DNA of 38,846 bases from an uncultured Selenomonas sp. (GTDB lineage: Bacteria > Bacillota > Negativicutes > Selenomonadales > Selenomonadaceae), in NCBI GenBank assembly GCA_905372355.1, contig CAJPOT010000014.1:1-38846 (forward strand). The letters are read 5' to 3'. Every line of letters starts with the position of its first letter. The first letter of the stretch is position 1. The notes beneath the pieces are model-generated. The model worked only from the letters and a program-made list of their open reading frames with translations. It was not told the origin of the DNA and ran no database searches. The position numbers and the translations under genes are program-made. Shown here in pieces: positions 1 through 6,683 of this stretch.

Positions 1-105
1 GCGTATAGCTTACCATGAAGCCCCGAGAAGTCAAGCCGAAGGCGCAGACTGATCGGCTAGGCTTCTGTAAGGGCGGCGCACAATGTCCACAAAGTGGACG
101 TTTGT
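1..105 (+). repeat. Structured intergenic repeat, copy 1 of a tandem pair
   Basis: This is the first full unit of a repeat with a 105-bp period. Bases 1-83 recur at 106-188 with one mismatch (position 56 against 161). The unit can fold. GAAGCC at 17-22 pairs with GGCTTC at 60-65. AGCCGA at 34-39 pairs with TCGGCT at 53-58. The junction between copies holds a long hairpin, CGCACAA/TTGTGCG (77-83 and 102-108) enclosing GTCCAC/GTGGAC (85-90 and 94-99) around an AAA loop. The window starts inside or at the edge of the array, so further copies may lie upstream. The family is not recognised. Confidence 0.85.
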
Positions 106-188
106 GCGTATAGCTTACCATGAAGCCCCGAGAAGTCAAGCCGAAGGCGCAGACTGATCGACTAGGCTTCTGTAAGGGCGGCGCACAA
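106..188 (+). repeat. Structured intergenic repeat, copy 2 (truncated)
   Basis: This second tandem copy matches bases 1-83 except for a G to A change that weakens the inner TCGGCT arm. It stops after GCGCACAA, where it abuts unrelated coding-type sequence (the helicase fragment). The break falls at the 5' arm of the terminal hairpin, so the downstream half of the hairpin is missing here. Confidence 0.85.
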
Positions 189-443
189 ACGACGGTGCGT
201 CGCTACAAAGGACTGGAGGCGAAGGGCGTCCTCCTTGTGGATGTGCATGTGTCGAAGCTCGTGAAACCGACCTGCCAACGACTCGTCTACGTCGGCAGCT
301 CACGCGCTTCTGCATATCTTGAGACGATATTTCTTAGCGATGTTTCGGCAGAGGAATATCCAGCGTTGGTCGAGCAGTTGGATACGGCTATTGAACCGTC
401 TCCACAAGGAGTTGCGAAGTGGCTGGGGATGGAGGCGCAATAA
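120..443 (+). pseudogene. C-terminal fragment of a superfamily I (UvrD/NERD-type) helicase fused to repeat sequence
   Basis: The open frame is 107 codons. The first ~23 residues are a translation of the repeat. From about residue 24 it resembles the end of UvrD-like helicases: KGLEAKGVLLVDV matches the conserved 'KGLE..vvilvD' motif, and RLVYVGSSRASAYL matches the 'LLYVGvSRArd.L' motif VI with its arginine finger. The Walker A, Walker B and other helicase motifs are absent, so it cannot work as a helicase. It looks like the surviving 3' end of a gene whose front was replaced by the repeat. No Shine-Dalgarno site is evident at 120, so expression is doubtful. The helicase assignment rests on two motifs only. 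Confidence 0.5.
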
Positions 444-480
444 TTTCCGCAATTCCCGCATCGTGCGCTTTGAGTATGAC

Positions 481-525
481 AAATCCCGTCTGTTGCAGAT
501 CGTATTCTGAACAGGCGGGATTTTT
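481..525 (+). terminator. Rho-independent terminator after the helicase fragment
   Basis: AAATCCCGTCTGTT (481-494) pairs with AACAGGCGGGATTT (510-523), with one G-U pair and a 15-base loop, followed by a T run. It lies 37 bases after the stop of the fragment, suggesting that the ancestral gene end is intact. Confidence 0.8.
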
Positions 526-564
526 CATATTGGGGAGAAATTCGTGCGTTCGAGAGCGGTGGTC

Positions 565-945
565 TCAATAGTACCAGTATCCCTTGATGTAATATGACCA
601 ACCTAAGGAATCCATGCAAAACTCGAAGACCTGATTCCTGGGGAGGACGACCGTCGTATGGTCTCCTCGCATAGTGCTTGTTTCATATCTCCACATATCC
701 GATTTGTATTTGATGAAATTCCAATGGACGATACGGATCAGCTCTCCGTTTCGCACCTCCTTGGTAGATACCTTGAAATATTTTATGCTGTCGGATGAAC
801 CAGTTGTAAGCGTATCATCCATAACGTAGATATCGACGTCCTCTGAATTCCAATGGTCGACCCAGACGTCCTTTGCCTCGCAGACGTATGATGGCAGCAG
901 AATGGCTGCAGATACGAGCAAAGCCATGAGAAAAAATCGTTTCAT
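565..945 (-). CDS. Small exported protein of unknown function
   Basis: The product is 126 aa. The start is the ATG at 945, with AGGAGG 8 bases upstream; the frame is open nine codons further but has no better site. Residues 1-24 form a classic signal peptide (MKRFF, a hydrophobic core, then VCEA before KD), so the mature protein is probably released to the envelope or outside. The rest is rich in Trp, Tyr and Asp and ends in GYWYY. No enzyme motif or known domain is visible. It lies 23 bp downstream of another exported protein on the same strand, so the two probably form one operon and may act together. Function unknown. Confidence 0.75.
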   Translation of the reverse strand: MKRFFLMALLVSAAILLPSYVCEAKDVWVDHWNSEDVDIYVMDDTLTTGSSDSIKYFKVSTKEVRNGELIRIVHWNFIKYKSDMWRYETSTMRGDHTTVVLPRNQVFEFCMDSLGWSYYIKGYWYY

Positions 946-968
946 TTTGCATTCCTCCTGAGAATTCC

Positions 969-1607
969 TCAATCCCGACGTATCTTTAGATGCTCATAAG
1001 AGAAGTCTCCGTTTTGAGCAACCATTGTCCAGCCTGTCGTCCCATCACTCTTGCGAAGGCAGTACCATGCCTCGATGGAAAGATTGCGTGATGTCATTTC
1101 GCCGATATATTCTCCCCATGCTTGCTGGGAAGCCCGATCGGAGAAATTTCGGATAGCGGAACCGTTTAGCCACCAAGCTTCTTCTCCGTTGTACCAGCCG
1201 ATATAGGTTCCTTCTCCCGTGTACATCAAAAGATAGACGTAGGAGCCAGGCTGCAGGATCAATCCATCGGGGACAATTGTGCTGGCGCCTTGCTTTTTGT
1301 AGCTTCGCAACGTCCGCAGCACCCGTACGGGATGCTTTTGTGGATGCGTATAAACTACGCAGGAAACTCGCTTGACGACTTCGCCAGCAGCTACAGAGTT
1401 GATGACCGTATTTCCTCGCGGGGAATCGTATAGGTTGATGGGGGCGGTTGCCTCAAGTCTTGCTTCGACGAATGCCTCGCCAGGAATCCTGTCCCAAATG
1501 GCATACTCTGTAGGAGGCACAGCGGCGTAACCGTCGTGCGTATGGCAGCAAAATAAAGCAAGAAGCATACAAAACGTACCTAGGTGCAGCTTGTAGGTCA
1601 TATTCAT
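969..1607 (-). CDS. Exported protein with SH3-like stretch, function unknown
   Basis: The product is 212 aa. The start at 1607 is chosen for its GGAGGG site 7 bases upstream; the open frame extends 15 codons further without a ribosome binding site. Residues 1-30 look like a signal peptide (MNMTYKLHLG, then a Leu/Cys/Phe core, cleavage near GYAA). After it, APINLYDSPRGNTVINSV resembles the first strands of bacterial SH3-like domains ('lNvRsgPs...v...l.kG'), although the match is partial. The C-terminal half is Trp/Gly/Tyr rich. It is the first gene of a two-gene minus-strand unit with the 126-aa exported protein. Not recognised beyond this. Confidence 0.7.
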   Translation of the reverse strand: MNMTYKLHLGTFCMLLALFCCHTHDGYAAVPPTEYAIWDRIPGEAFVEARLEATAPINLYDSPRGNTVINSVAAGEVVKRVSCVVYTHPQKHPVRVLRTLRSYKKQGASTIVPDGLILQPGSYVYLLMYTGEGTYIGWYNGEEAWWLNGSAIRNFSDRASQQAWGEYIGEMTSRNLSIEAWYCLRKSDGTTGWTMVAQNGDFSYEHLKIRRD

Positions 1608-1652
1608 GTAAAATCCCTCCATAAAGCCTTTTACATAGAGTATATTCTGCAT

Positions 1653-1658
1653 ATTATA
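1653..1658 (-). promoter_or_regulatory. Probable -10 box for the exported-protein operon
   Basis: TATAAT is read on the minus strand, 46 bases upstream of the start at 1607. No convincing -35 hexamer lies at the usual distance, so this is only a candidate. Confidence 0.35.
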
Positions 1659-1710
1659 TGAAATTCCTCTAACATATTTCGGGGTAAAAGCGGTGTTTTT
1701 GAAAAATCCC

Positions 1711-1738
1711 TTGACGTACGGTGCATTGATATGATAAT
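1711..1738 (+). promoter_or_regulatory. Promoter of infC-rpmI-rplT
   Basis: TTGACG at 1711-1716 and GATAAT at 1733-1738 are separated by 16 bases. Transcription would start near 1745, giving a leader of about 130 nt before infC. Confidence 0.75.
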
Positions 1739-1744
1739 ATATGC

Positions 1745-1878
1745 AAGTAATTCAAGAAGAGGCCGCCGCTTCTCACCTGCCGACATGCGTCGAGCGGGTC
1801 TTATATGCAGGTTTTGCAAAGGAAGGGGTGGCGTCTGCCGCCCTTTTTATTTGCTCGTTCACCAGGAGGTGTTTTCCC
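1745..1878 (+). promoter_or_regulatory. infC leader RNA with attenuator; candidate L20-type autoregulatory leader
   Basis: The transcribed region between promoter and infC contains pairing segments ACCTGC (1775-1780) and GCAGGT (1807-1812), then an intrinsic terminator (1826-1848) and the infC ribosome binding site. infC-rpmI-rplT operons of Firmicutes are known to be controlled by L20 binding to such leaders with premature termination. Assigning this leader to that class is inference from position and layout; the L20-binding core was not identified base by base. Confidence 0.55.
1826..1848 (+). terminator. Attenuator terminator upstream of infC
   Basis: GGGTGGC (1826-1832) pairs with GCCGCCC (1837-1843) around a GTCT loop, followed by TTTTT. 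It lies between the promoter and infC, so it can only act on the leader transcript. This is the expected layout of a transcription attenuator. Confidence 0.75.
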
Positions 1879-2409
1879 ATTAGCAGGGACTCTTTAAGAA
1901 TCAACGAAGAAATCCGCATTCGCGAGGTACGCGTCACGAGCGCGTCCGGCGAGCAACTCGGCATCATGGCGACACGCGATGCCTTGCGCATGGCGGAGGA
2001 GCAGCATCTCGATCTCGTCGAGGTTGCGCCGAAAGCGAAGCCTCCTGTCTGCCGCATCATGGATTTCGGCAAGTACCGTTACGAGCAGCAAAAAAGGGAG
2101 AAGGAGGCGAAGAAGAAGCAGAAGATCGTCACGATCAAGGAGGTCAAGCTGCGCCCGAACATCGAACAGCATGATTTCGACGTGAAGCTCAAGAATGCTC
2201 TTCGCTTTCTGGAAGAAGGAAACAAGGTCAAGGTCACGATCATGTTCCGTGGCCGCGAATTGTCGCATCCGGAGCTTGGCCGAGAGGTTTTGAACAAGGT
2301 GGCCGACCGGCTCAAGGAGCTCGTTTCCATCGAGCGCGATGCGAAGCTGGAGGGCAAGAACATGACGATGATTCTCGCCCCGAAGGCGCAGACTAAAGGA
2401 GGAAAATAA
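1879..2409 (+). CDS. infC: Translation initiation factor IF-3
   Basis: The product is 176 aa, the usual length. IF-3 binds the 30S subunit, keeps it apart from 50S and checks start-codon and initiator-tRNA pairing. The N-terminal domain shows [15 protein letters not shown] and [19 protein letters not shown], and the C-terminal domain shows [16 protein letters not shown]. There is no ATG, GTG or TTG at the expected start. AGGAGG (1864-1869) lies 9 bases before ATT at 1879, which begins exactly where IF-3 proteins begin ([11 protein letters not shown]). This is the rare AUU start known for infC in other bacteria, where IF-3 discriminates against it and so limits its own synthesis. The frame stays open upstream to 1741, but that part is leader. 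rpmI follows 2 bases later. Confidence 0.95.
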   Translation: MSRDSLRINEEIRIREVRVTSASGEQLGIMATRDALRMAEEQHLDLVEVAPKAKPPVCRIMDFGKYRYEQQKREKEAKKKQKIVTIKEVKLRPNIEQHDFDVKLKNALRFLEEGNKVKVTIMFRGRELSHPELGREVLNKVADRLKELVSIERDAKLEGKNMTMILAPKAQTKGGK

Positions 2410-2411
2410 AC

Positions 2412-2606
2412 ATGCCAAAGGTAAAGACACGCAGGGCCGCTGCCAAGCGCTTTTCGATAACGGGTTCCGGTGAGTTTAAGCGGAACAAGGCGTTCAAGAG
2501 CCATATCCTTGAGAAGAAGACGAGGAAGCGCAAGCGCAACCTGCGCAAGGCTACGCTTGTCGCCGCCGCTGACCACAGGCGCGTGCGCGATATGCTGAAC
2601 AAGTAA
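2412..2606 (+). CDS. rpmI: 50S ribosomal protein L35
   Basis: The product is 64 aa, the normal size for L35, very basic and beginning [14 protein letters not shown] with the family's KTRxAAAKRF signature. It is a structural protein of the large subunit. The ATG lies 2 bases after the infC stop, and its ribosome binding site (AGGAGG) is inside the infC 3' end, so translation is probably coupled. The order infC-rpmI-rplT is the conserved one. Confidence 0.96.
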   Translation: MPKVKTRRAAAKRFSITGSGEFKRNKAFKSHILEKKTRKRKRNLRKATLVAAADHRRVRDMLNK

Positions 2607-2637
2607 GATTCGAGCGAAGATAATGGAGGAATAAGAT

Positions 2638-2991
2638 ATGCCAAGAGTAAAATCCGGCGTTACGGCGCATCGCCGCCATAAGAAGATTTTGAAGCTCGCC
2701 AAGGGCTATCGCGGCGCAAAGAGCAAGCAGTTCAAGAAGGCAAACGAGACGGTCATGAAGGCGCTCTACTATGCGCGTCGTGATCGCCGCGCGAAGAAGG
2801 GCGAGTTCCGCAAGCTCTGGATCGCCCGCATCAATGCGGCTGCACGCATGAACGGCATTTCCTACAGCCGTCTCATCAACGGCTTGATGAAGGCCGGCGT
2901 CGAGGTCAACCGCAAGATGTTTGCCGATCTTGCCGTGCACGATGAGAAGGCGTTTGCCCAGCTCGTCGCTATTGCCAAGGAAAATCAGTAA
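2638..2991 (+). CDS. rplT: 50S ribosomal protein L20
   Basis: The product is 117 aa. It begins [20 protein letters not shown], the typical L20 N-terminus that threads into 23S rRNA, and continues with a globular C-terminal half ([15 protein letters not shown]). L20 is needed for early 50S assembly and is the repressor of this operon in the Firmicutes studied, acting on the infC leader. The site GGAGG lies before the ATG, with 31 bases from rpmI. A strong terminator follows at 3005. Confidence 0.96.
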   Translation: MPRVKSGVTAHRRHKKILKLAKGYRGAKSKQFKKANETVMKALYYARRDRRAKKGEFRKLWIARINAAARMNGISYSRLINGLMKAGVEVNRKMFADLAVHDEKAFAQLVAIAKENQ

Positions 2992-3004
2992 GAAGATGAC
3001 GAAA

Positions 3005-3033
3005 GGGGAGCTTTCCACAGCTCCTCTTTTTTT
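3005..3033 (+). terminator. Terminator of infC-rpmI-rplT
   Basis: GGGGAGCT (3005-3012) pairs with AGCTCCTC (3019-3026) around a 6-base loop, followed directly by seven T. It lies 13 bases after the rplT stop. Confidence 0.9.
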
Positions 3034-3138
3034 ATGAAAGCCAAGAAGTCAAACTCGAAGGGTGCAGACTGCTCGGGGAACTTTCTGTAAGGGCGGCACA
3101 CAATGTCATGAAAGTGGATGTTCGTGCGTATAATATCT
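3034..3138 (+). repeat. Structured intergenic repeat, diverged third copy, overlapping a promoter
   Basis: It aligns along its length with the unit at 15-120. Shared blocks include ATGAA..CC..GAAGTCAA, GCAGACTG.TCGG, TTCTGTAAGGGCGGC.CACAATGTC, AAAGTGGA.GTT.GTGCGTATA. The spacing is conserved but many positions differ, and both internal stems are weakened. The end of the unit, GTGCGTATAATATC, contains a perfect TATAAT (3129-3134) placed to start transcription about 18 bases before the methyltransferase ATG at 3159. No clear -35 hexamer is seen. The repeat therefore seems to supply part of this gene's promoter. Confidence 0.75.
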
Positions 3139-3158
3139 ACAATTTCCGCGGAGGAACG

Positions 3159-3980
3159 ATGGAAAAGATCGAGAGCGCACAGAATAAGAGGATCAAGTGG
3201 ATTGCGAGCTTGAAGAATGCCAGGCGGCGAAGGGAAGAAGGCGTCGTCGTCGCCGAGGGCGTGCGGCTCGTCGAGATGGCGGCGGAGGCGGGCTGGACGA
3301 CGCGCTTTTGTCTCGTCACAGCCGAGGCGGCGCGCGAGGAGCGCGCAGAGCGCATCCTCGCGCGGCTGGAGTCCCTCGGCTGCCCGCTCGCTGAGGTGAC
3401 GCCCGAAGTCTATAAGAAGGCGAGCGACACCGACGCGCCGCAGGGCATTTTGCTTGTACTGGAAGAGCGAGGAGCGAGTCTTGCGGCTCTTGCGATGCGG
3501 CAGGAAATGCACGTCGTCGTGCTTGATGGCGTGCAGGATCCGGGCAATGCAGGAACGATCGTGCGCACGGCGGATGCTGCGGGCGCGGATGCCGTCGTCT
3601 GTCTGGAGGATACGATCGATGTGTTTTCTGCCAAGGCGGTTCGCGCAAGCATGGGATCGGTCTTTCATGTGCCCGTCGTGCGGAACGTGTCTCGCACGGC
3701 GCTGTGCGAGTTCCTGCAGCAGGGACGCGTGCGGCTCTTGGCTGCCGATCTCGACGAGGCGGCGCAGCCGTACTATGCGGCGGATTACAGTGGCCGAATC
3801 GCGCTCGCCTTCGGCAACGAGGGCAACGGCGTGTCGGATGAGGTTCGTCGTATGGCCGAGGCAAAACTCTTCATTCCGATGTTCGGCAAGGCGGAATCGC
3901 TCAACGTGGCGACCGCCGCCGCCCTTGTGCTCTACGAGGCGGCGGGCGTGCGCCGCGGCTTTCGGCGTCATTGCCAGTAG
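3159..3980 (+). CDS. SpoU/TrmH-family RNA 2'-O-methyltransferase
   Basis: The product is 273 aa. It is a SAM-dependent ribose methyltransferase of the SPOUT class, probably acting on rRNA or tRNA; the exact target nucleotide cannot be read from sequence. The N-terminal ~95 residues form the substrate-binding part (KIESAQNKRIKWIASL, then EGVRLVEMA). The C-terminal SpoU domain has motif 1 LDGVQDPGNAGTIVRTADA, motif 2 ALAFGNEGNGVSDE and motif 3 IPMFGKAESLNVATAAAL, which form the trefoil knot and SAM site. The ATG at 3159 has GCGGAGG close upstream; an in-frame ATG at 3108 lies inside the repeat and is rejected. It converges with thiN, overlapping its 3' end by 13 bp. Confidence 0.92.
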   Translation: MEKIESAQNKRIKWIASLKNARRRREEGVVVAEGVRLVEMAAEAGWTTRFCLVTAEAAREERAERILARLESLGCPLAEVTPEVYKKASDTDAPQGILLVLEERGASLAALAMRQEMHVVVLDGVQDPGNAGTIVRTADAAGADAVVCLEDTIDVFSAKAVRASMGSVFHVPVVRNVSRTALCEFLQQGRVRLLAADLDEAAQPYYAADYSGRIALAFGNEGNGVSDEVRRMAEAKLFIPMFGKAESLNVATAAALVLYEAAGVRRGFRRHCQ

Positions 3981-4669
3981 AGATAGACGGCGAGCGTGCC
4001 CGCTTGCAGGCTGACGCGGAAGGAGGAGCTTCCTTCCGCCAGTTCGTTGCTCACGGCGTACGGTTCTTCCTGGCGCAGGACGGCATCTTCGAGCGGCCAT
4101 CGTGTTCCCGCTAGAGAGACGCCGCGACATTCGCCGCCCAAGGCGAGGAGAGAGATAGCCTTGGGCGTTTGCTTTGCGGTGAAGGAAAGGCTGTCTTCTT
4201 CGTGCAGGAAGAAGCACGCTTCCTGATCGTCCGCCAGAATCATCGGGATGCCGCTGAAGGCGCAGGAAAAGAGCGTGCTCATGGCGTGATCGAAGCGGCC
4301 GCCGAAAGCCCCCGTGAGCAGGAGAAACGTGTCGGGGGCTTTCTCCTTGATTTTGACAAGTGCGAGCTGCGTGTCCGTGAGATCCTTCTTGACATCGAAG
4401 CGCTCGCAGGGAGCGCCCTCGGCGAGCGCCCAAGACCAGGCGGCGGGCGAGGCGCTGTCTGCGTCGCCGAGCAGGAAGTCAGGCACGCACTTCATCGCGT
4501 GGCAGAGATCGACGCCGTGATCGATCGCCCAGAGCTTGCCGCGCCGCGCCCTTTGCAGCCAGTCGGCGGCGGGCGGGCGGCCTCCTGTGACCAAGGTGCA
4601 GATGTGTGCGGGAAGCGCCCGAGAGAACGCGATCGTGCCCTGCGGCAGGGAAAATTCATGGGAGTGCAT
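3968..4669 (-). CDS. thiN: Thiamine pyrophosphokinase
   Basis: The product is 233 aa. The enzyme transfers pyrophosphate from ATP to thiamine to make thiamine pyrophosphate in the cytoplasm. Family motifs are present: LLGDADSASP at about 66-75 (metal and pyrophosphate binding), KKDLTDTQLAL at about 94-104, LLTGAFGGRFDHAM near 116-130, and a C-terminal beta domain with YAVSNEL near 204 that binds thiamine. The start has GGAGGAGG 6 bases upstream. No TPP riboswitch was noticed in the short upstream region. The gene is alone on the minus strand and its 3' end overlaps the methyltransferase gene. Confidence 0.92.
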   Translation of the reverse strand: MHSHEFSLPQGTIAFSRALPAHICTLVTGGRPPAADWLQRARRGKLWAIDHGVDLCHAMKCVPDFLLGDADSASPAAWSWALAEGAPCERFDVKKDLTDTQLALVKIKEKAPDTFLLLTGAFGGRFDHAMSTLFSCAFSGIPMILADDQEACFFLHEEDSLSFTAKQTPKAISLLALGGECRGVSLAGTRWPLEDAVLRQEEPYAVSNELAEGSSSFRVSLQAGTLAVYLYWQ

Positions 4670-4777
4670 GTTTTTCCTCCTCCATTTCCGTTTGTAGGAA
4701 GGTTTTTCAATTTTTTTGTTTAATTATACAATATATAGATTTTTTGTGCTCGACTAAAATGGGAGGAGTCAAATGCG

Positions 4778-5455
4778 ATGATCAAGTATACGTATTACGG
4801 GCACGCTTCGTTCTTGCTCGATGACGGCACGTCGAAGGTTCTGACCGACCCGTTCCTCACGGGAAATCCGCTCGCTGCGATTCAGGCGGATGAGGTGGAG
4901 TGCGACTACATCTTGCTGACGCACGCGCACGGCGATCATCTCGGCGACGCGCCTGCCATCGCCAAGCGCACGGGCGCGATGGTCTTGGGTATTCCGGAGG
5001 TTCTCGACGTCTGTTTGCAGGCGGAGAGCGACATCAAGACGCACGGCATGAACATCGGCGGCTCGGTCAAGCTGCCCTTCGGCAAAGTGCGCATGACGAT
5101 GGCGCTGCACAGCTCGGGCGTCGCGGGCGGCATCGCCTGCGGCTACGTCATCCAGATCGGCGGCATCAATGTCTACTTCGCCGGCGATACGGCGCTTTTC
5201 AGCGACATGAAGCTCATCGGGCAGAAGGATCCGCTCGACTACGCGGTTCTGCCCATCGGCGATAATTATACGATGGGACTTGAGGACGCGGCTCTTGCCG
5301 CACAGTGGCTCAACACGAAGAACGTCATACCGATCCACTACAACACTTGGCCCGTCATCGCGCAGGAAGCGGGGCGGTACAAGGAAGTGACGGAGGGCAT
5401 GACGCGTGCCGCCGTGCATATCGTAGAGCCGGGCGGTACGTTGGAGCTTGCATGA
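4778..5455 (+). CDS. UPF0173 metallo-beta-lactamase-fold hydrolase
   Basis: The product is 225 aa, the size of the UPF0173 (YtkL-like) family of predicted metal-dependent hydrolases. Residues 1-55 give KYTYYGHASFLL, LTDPFLTGNP and the metal-binding THAHGDH at about 48-54. Further ligands are the AGDTALF segment near 145 and PIHYNTWP near 193. The natural substrate of the family is unknown. The site GGGAGGAG precedes the ATG. The last four bases overlap the miaA start (ATGA), so it is the first gene of a unit with miaA and hfq. Confidence 0.9.
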   Translation: MIKYTYYGHASFLLDDGTSKVLTDPFLTGNPLAAIQADEVECDYILLTHAHGDHLGDAPAIAKRTGAMVLGIPEVLDVCLQAESDIKTHGMNIGGSVKLPFGKVRMTMALHSSGVAGGIACGYVIQIGGINVYFAGDTALFSDMKLIGQKDPLDYAVLPIGDNYTMGLEDAALAAQWLNTKNVIPIHYNTWPVIAQEAGRYKEVTEGMTRAAVHIVEPGGTLELA

Positions 5456-6411
5456 AGAAGGAGCGGCTCGTCGTCCTCATAGGGCCGACGGCGGTCGGCA
5501 AGACCGCGCTTTCCCTCGCGCTTGCCCGACGGCTTGATGCGGAAATCATCTCGGGCGATTCGATGCTCTTTTATCGGGGCTTCGACATCGGCACGGCGAA
5601 GCCGACGAAAGAAGAGTTGAGTGCCGTGCCGCATCACTTCATCGACATTCTCGCGCCTGCGGCTTCGTTCAACGTCATGGACTTTCAGCGCCTCGTGCGG
5701 GAGGAGATCGGACGCATCGCCGCGCGCGGCAGGCTGCCACTCGTCGTCGGCGGCACGGGGCTTTACATCAAGTCGCTCTTGGAAGGGTACGTTTTCAACG
5801 AGACTTCGGGCGATCGCGCCTATCGTGAAAAGCTTGAGAGGCTGGCACAGGAAAAGGGCAAGGCGTTTGTCCATGGCCTTTTGCAGGAAGCCGATCCGGA
5901 GGCGGCTGCTCGTCTGCATATCAACGATTTCCGCCGCGTCGTGCGTGCCTTGGAGGTCGCTTCCTTGGGAAACGAGCATATCTCCGAGCAGCGCGAGGCG
6001 GCAGGCGGGGAACTTGCCTACGACGCCTATGTCATCGGACTGCGGCGCGAACGGCAAGCGCTCTATGCACGTATCGAGGAACGTGTCGATGCGATGTTGG
6101 AGGCAGGCTTTGCCGACGAGGTGCGCTCCCTCTTGGCGGAAGGCGTGCCTCGTGACTGTCCGGCGATGAAGGGCATCGGCTATCGTGAGATGCTTGCCTA
6201 TCTTGCGGGAAGCATGGACTTGCCGCTTGCCGCAGCGGAAATCAAGAAGGCGACGCGCCATTTCGCGAAGCGCCAGCTCACTTGGTTTCGCAAGATGCCG
6301 TATGTACATTGGTATGCGGCGTCGCAGGGGGAAGAGCTGCTGCTGGAAAAAATTTGTACGGATATAAGGAGGTCTTTCCATGCCGGTAAAACCGCTGAAC
6401 CTACAGGATAA
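5452..6411 (+). CDS. miaA: tRNA dimethylallyltransferase
   Basis: The product is 319 aa. The enzyme adds a dimethylallyl group from DMAPP to N6 of A37 in tRNAs that read UNN codons. Motifs: P-loop GPTAVGKT at 11-18, the [17 protein letters not shown] substrate loop, [32 protein letters not shown], and the C-terminal [12 protein letters not shown] segment that contacts tRNA. The start at 5452 overlaps the previous stop as ATGA; the open frame extends farther upstream inside the hydrolase gene but is not used. hfq begins inside its last 32 bases, the classic miaA-hfq order. Confidence 0.96.
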   Translation: MKKERLVVLIGPTAVGKTALSLALARRLDAEIISGDSMLFYRGFDIGTAKPTKEELSAVPHHFIDILAPAASFNVMDFQRLVREEIGRIAARGRLPLVVGGTGLYIKSLLEGYVFNETSGDRAYREKLERLAQEKGKAFVHGLLQEADPEAAARLHINDFRRVVRALEVASLGNEHISEQREAAGGELAYDAYVIGLRRERQALYARIEERVDAMLEAGFADEVRSLLAEGVPRDCPAMKGIGYREMLAYLAGSMDLPLAAAEIKKATRHFAKRQLTWFRKMPYVHWYAASQGEELLLEKICTDIRRSFHAGKTAEPTG

Positions 6412-6613
6412 TTTTCTCAATCAGATGCGCAAGGAGAACCGGGCAGTCAGCATCCATTTGCTCAACGGCTTCCAGATGAAGGGATATGTCAAGGGCTTCG
6501 ACAATTTCACGGTGATTCTTGAGGTGGCGGGCAAGCAGAATCTTGTTTACAAGCACGCCATATCGACGATCGCGGCGACGAAGCTTGCGTCGGCCGGCGA
6601 GGTGGAAAAATAA
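6380..6613 (+). CDS. hfq: RNA chaperone Hfq
   Basis: The product is 77 aa, a typical Gram-positive-length Hfq without the long acidic tail of enterobacteria. It forms a hexameric Sm ring that binds small RNAs and mRNAs. The Sm1 motif is seen in [21 protein letters not shown] and the Sm2 motif in VYKHAISTI (YKHA version); N-terminal [12 protein letters not shown] contains the conserved Gln used in proximal-face U binding. AAGGAGG lies 8 bases before the ATG, inside miaA, with a 32-bp overlap. A long hairpin follows immediately. Confidence 0.96.
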   Translation: MPVKPLNLQDNFLNQMRKENRAVSIHLLNGFQMKGYVKGFDNFTVILEVAGKQNLVYKHAISTIAATKLASAGEVEK

Positions 6614-6650
6614 GAAGAGCCTTCTCCCGCAGAGGGGGAAGGCTCTTCTT
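6612..6650 (+). terminator. Long hairpin after hfq
   Basis: AAGAAGAGCCTTCTCCC (6612-6628) pairs with GGGGGAAGGCTCTTCTT (6634-6650), 17 bp with one G-U pair. The tract that follows is not T-rich (CGTGACG), so termination may be incomplete. It could equally be a stability or processing element between hfq and dut. Its first bases overlap the hfq stop. Confidence 0.6.
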
Positions 6651-6683
6651 CGTGACGCGGCGAAGATCTTAGGAGGAAATACT

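Noticed and set aside
1..188. CRISPR array
   Set aside because: Only two long tandem units with no unique spacers between them; the unit is far too long for a CRISPR repeat.
1741..1878. Upstream ATG extension of infC (46 extra codons)
   Set aside because: The region is a structured leader with a terminator hairpin. The extension has no homology to IF-3, and the well-placed AGGAGG points to ATT at 1879.
2379..2395. 15-base match of the intergenic repeat inside the end of infC (CCGAAGGCGCAGACT)
   Set aside because: It encodes the normal C-terminal residues of IF-3 (PKAQT). The match does not extend on either side, so it is most likely chance aided by codon bias.
2985..4433. 482-codon minus-strand open frame across spoU-type gene and thiN
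   Set aside because: It is antisense to a clear methyltransferase over much of its length, has no recognisable motif, and reflects high GC of the coding strand.
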